DNA of 64,000 nt from Microthrixaceae bacterium. Its GTDB lineage: Bacteria; Actinomycetota; Acidimicrobiia; Acidimicrobiales; Microtrichaceae. A model generated the notes under the pieces. That model worked only from the letters and a program-made list of their open reading frames with translations. It was not told the DNA's origin and searched no databases. A program made the position numbers and the translations under genes. Positions 64,000 to 64,000 of this stretch are shown piece after piece. How positions within the stretch are numbered: position 1 is the first letter of the stretch; the number at the start of each line of letters is the position of its first letter. The stretch lies in NCBI GenBank assembly GCA_020637215.1, contig JACJWI010000001.1, positions 682,001-746,000 on the forward strand. The letters are read 5' to 3'.

Positions 64000-64000
64000 C

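Overview
The window is high-GC, gene-dense DNA that reads as an actinobacterial chromosome. Evidence for this is a WhiB regulator, a DtxR-boxed HmuTUV/HtaA-type heme uptake locus, an LLM-class (F420-type) oxidoreductase, Tat and lipoprotein signals, and several start codons lying about 6-9 nt after a TANNNT -10 element (leaderless-style promoters). Gene style and order suggest the class Acidimicrobiia (Ilumatobacter/Iamia-like), but that placement is inference; no 16S gene is present.

Layout. 0-6 kb: end of a ferric-reductase-like membrane protein, an anchored hypothetical, a NYN ribonuclease, a zinc-ribbon protein, a DEDDh exonuclease/GIY-YIG nuclease, trpD and whiB. 6.2-11.1 kb: glycerol catabolism (glpD, glycerol kinase) around an LtrA-family membrane protein. 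11.5-20.2 kb: a self-contained heme acquisition island with an ABC importer (hmuTUV), two HtaA-like surface proteins, two unrecognised exported proteins and a heme oxygenase. It is controlled by DtxR/IdeR-like palindromes and closed at both ends by the same 2 x 60 bp hairpin repeat. 20.19-20.57 kb: RNase P RNA. 20.6-21.6 kb: a TetR regulator divergent from a DUF6506-like gene over a triple operator. 22.1-27.5 kb: a branched-chain amino-acid-type ABC system (livHMGF plus convergent livK), whose LivH carries an extra exported domain. 27.6-34.8 kb: housekeeping genes including a class A penicillin-binding protein. 34.8-38.7 kb: class Ia ribonucleotide reductase (nrdA, nrdB) behind tandem NrdR boxes.

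39.9-44.0 kb is an accessory, decaying stretch. It holds a split DUF222/HNH gene, an IS3-family element with a 4-bp target duplication inside a small ORF, a gene broken by a 17-bp duplication and an indel, and a 3' half of an initiator-type tRNA. 44-55 kb: a Tat-exported surface protein, ileS, an amidohydrolase, a giant FtsX permease fused to a PH-like domain, and a site-2 protease. 55-64 kb: a short malonyl-CoA-decarboxylase-like protein, a PLP decarboxylase, a two-LCCL-domain lipoprotein, a HAD phosphatase, a MntA/HepT toxin-antitoxin pair with an abnormal HepT, tRNA-Val(TAC), an SDR, a Nudix protein, an inositol-phosphatase-family protein, and the end of a YbhN-like membrane protein.

The most novel material is the hairpin-bracketed heme island, the two fused transporters (LivH, FtsX), the HepT-membrane fusion, and a window-wide tendency to 15-17 bp tandem microduplications.
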